From positions 1 to 8,542 of the forward strand of contig DBBK01000181.1 in NCBI GenBank assembly GCA_002292165.1: DNA of 8,542 nt, read 5' to 3'. The DNA comes from Brevundimonas sp. UBA986. Lineage in GTDB: Bacteria; Pseudomonadota; Alphaproteobacteria; Caulobacterales; Caulobacteraceae. Shown here one piece after another: positions 7,861 to 8,542 of the stretch. Each line of letters opens with the position of its first letter. The first letter of the stretch is position 1. The position numbers and the translations under genes were made by a program. The notes beneath the pieces were generated by a model. It did not search any database, was not told the DNA's origin, and saw nothing but the letters and a program-made list of their open reading frames with translations.

Positions 7861-8069
7861 CCGAAAAGACCTTCAAAGCCGGCGAAACGGTCAAATGGGA
7901 CCACAGCCAGGGCACGACCACCGGCAAGGTGGTCCGCAAACTGACGAGGCCGACGAAGATCAAGGATCACAAGGTCGCAGCGTCGCCCGACCATCCGGAG
8001 TATCTGGTCGAGAGCGGCAAGACCGGCGCCCGGGCCGCTCACAGGCCGTCCGAACTACGCAAGGGCTGA
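7857..8069 (+). CDS. DUF2945 (HVA1 family) small protein
   Basis: A 70-residue cytoplasmic protein that matches the DUF2945 / hypervirulence-associated HVA1 family nearly end to end: KAGETVKWDHSQGTTTGKVV near the start, then KLTRPTKIKDHKVAASPDHPEYLVESGKTG, and a C-terminal AAHRPSELRKG. The family is thought to fold as a small Tudor/SH3-like barrel; its biochemical role is not established. The start is GTG 7857, with gaggagg (7843-7849) 7 nt before it, one of the best ribosome binding sites in the window. The start overlaps the previous gene by 4 bases, and 29 bp separate its stop from the lipoprotein gene, so the three probably form one operon. Confidence 0.85.
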   Translation: MTEKTFKAGETVKWDHSQGTTTGKVVRKLTRPTKIKDHKVAASPDHPEYLVESGKTGARAAHRPSELRKG

Positions 8070-8098
8070 GCGGCCATGTCGTCATTGGGGGAAATCGG

Positions 8099-8542
8099 AT
8101 GCGGATGATCTGGATGGGCGTCGCCGCCCTGGCTCTGGCGGCCTGCGGAAGCGAGAAGTCGGCGGCGAAGACCGAAGGAGGGTCGGGGGCACAGGCGGCG
8201 CCGGCCGCGACCGCCGCGATGAAGTCCGAAAGCAGAACCTTCCGCGATTGGTACGCCGTCTGCGATAACGGCAATTTCTGTGCGGCCTATACCGGCGGAT
8301 CGACCGGCTGGATCCTGATCCAGATGGATGCGGGTCCTGCGGCACGGGCGACGGTCCGGGTCGGGATGTGGCCCGACGATGGAGGAGAACTGAAGTCTCC
8401 GATCACGGTAGTCGTCGACGGAAAGCGCTATGCGACCTCGTTTGGCGACGGGGACGGCTCCAGCACCAGACTGTCGGGAGGTGACGCCCATACCGTCATC
8501 GCGGCGTTGGCGGCAGGGCACGCGGCCAGCCCGTCCTATAAA
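8099..8542 (+). CDS. DUF1176-like lipoprotein, 3' end outside the window
   Basis: ATG 8099 opens a frame that runs through the window end without a stop, giving 148 visible residues. The N-terminus is a lipoprotein signal (MRMIWMGVAALA, lipobox LAAC with lipidated Cys16 followed by Gly, so probably sorted to the outer membrane). An Ala/Gly/Ser-rich linker (17-44) leads to a domain starting RTFRDWYAVCDNGNFCAAY, where Cys55 and Cys61 could form a disulfide, then GWILIQMDAGPAA and a strand-rich region. This is the pattern I associate with DUF1176, a secreted family of unknown function normally over 300 residues, so more than half may be missing. A run of five G (8087-8091) 7 nt upstream may be the ribosome binding site. 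Only 6 of 20 glycines use GGC, unlike the housekeeping genes to the left. Confidence 0.75.
   Translation, partial: MRMIWMGVAALALAACGSEKSAAKTEGGSGAQAAPAATAAMKSESRTFRDWYAVCDNGNFCAAYTGGSTGWILIQMDAGPAARATVRVGMWPDDGGELKSPITVVVDGKRYATSFGDGDGSSTRLSGGDAHTVIAALAAGHAASPSYK

Overview
The window is high-GC, densely packed bacterial DNA, most likely from an alphaproteobacterium of the Caulobacteraceae (Brevundimonas or Caulobacter type). I infer this from the GC-rich third codon positions, the protein families present and a Caulobacter-style housekeeping promoter in front of icd. The exact genus is a guess.

Layout. (a) 1-3051, + strand: the C-terminal third of glutamate synthase large subunit (gltB), then, 45 bp later, an Amt-family ammonium channel. 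Together they import ammonium and fix its nitrogen into glutamate; no glnK (PII) gene lies between them. (b) 3120-4910, + strand: an exported DUF885-family putative zinc peptidase whose ribosome binding site lies inside a hairpin. (c) 4914-6165, - strand, convergent with (b) with 3 bp between: two tandem, diverged DUF2939-type membrane-anchored proteins, the upstream one starting with GTG. (d) 6166-6313: a gene-free stretch with two strong hairpins, each followed by the same 11-bp sequence; these probably terminate icd transcription. (e) 6314-7534, - strand: NADP-dependent isocitrate dehydrogenase (icd), which makes 2-oxoglutarate, the carbon skeleton used by glutamate synthase. (f) 7535-7725: a 191-bp divergent intergenic region with a likely icd promoter and a nested inverted repeat. 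(g) 7706-8542, + strand: a chain of very small genes linked by GTGA overlaps (a possible 7-codon leader, a 44-residue unknown protein, a DUF2945 protein), then a DUF1176-like lipoprotein cut by the window edge.

Most of the window is ordinary core metabolism. I do not see a phage, CRISPR, toxin-antitoxin, secretion or defence system, nor any tRNA or rRNA. The least explained parts are the coupled small-gene cassette at the right end, the tandem DUF2939 pair, the duplicated hairpin unit behind icd, and the two places where a gene's Shine-Dalgarno sequence is built into the 3' arm of a hairpin.
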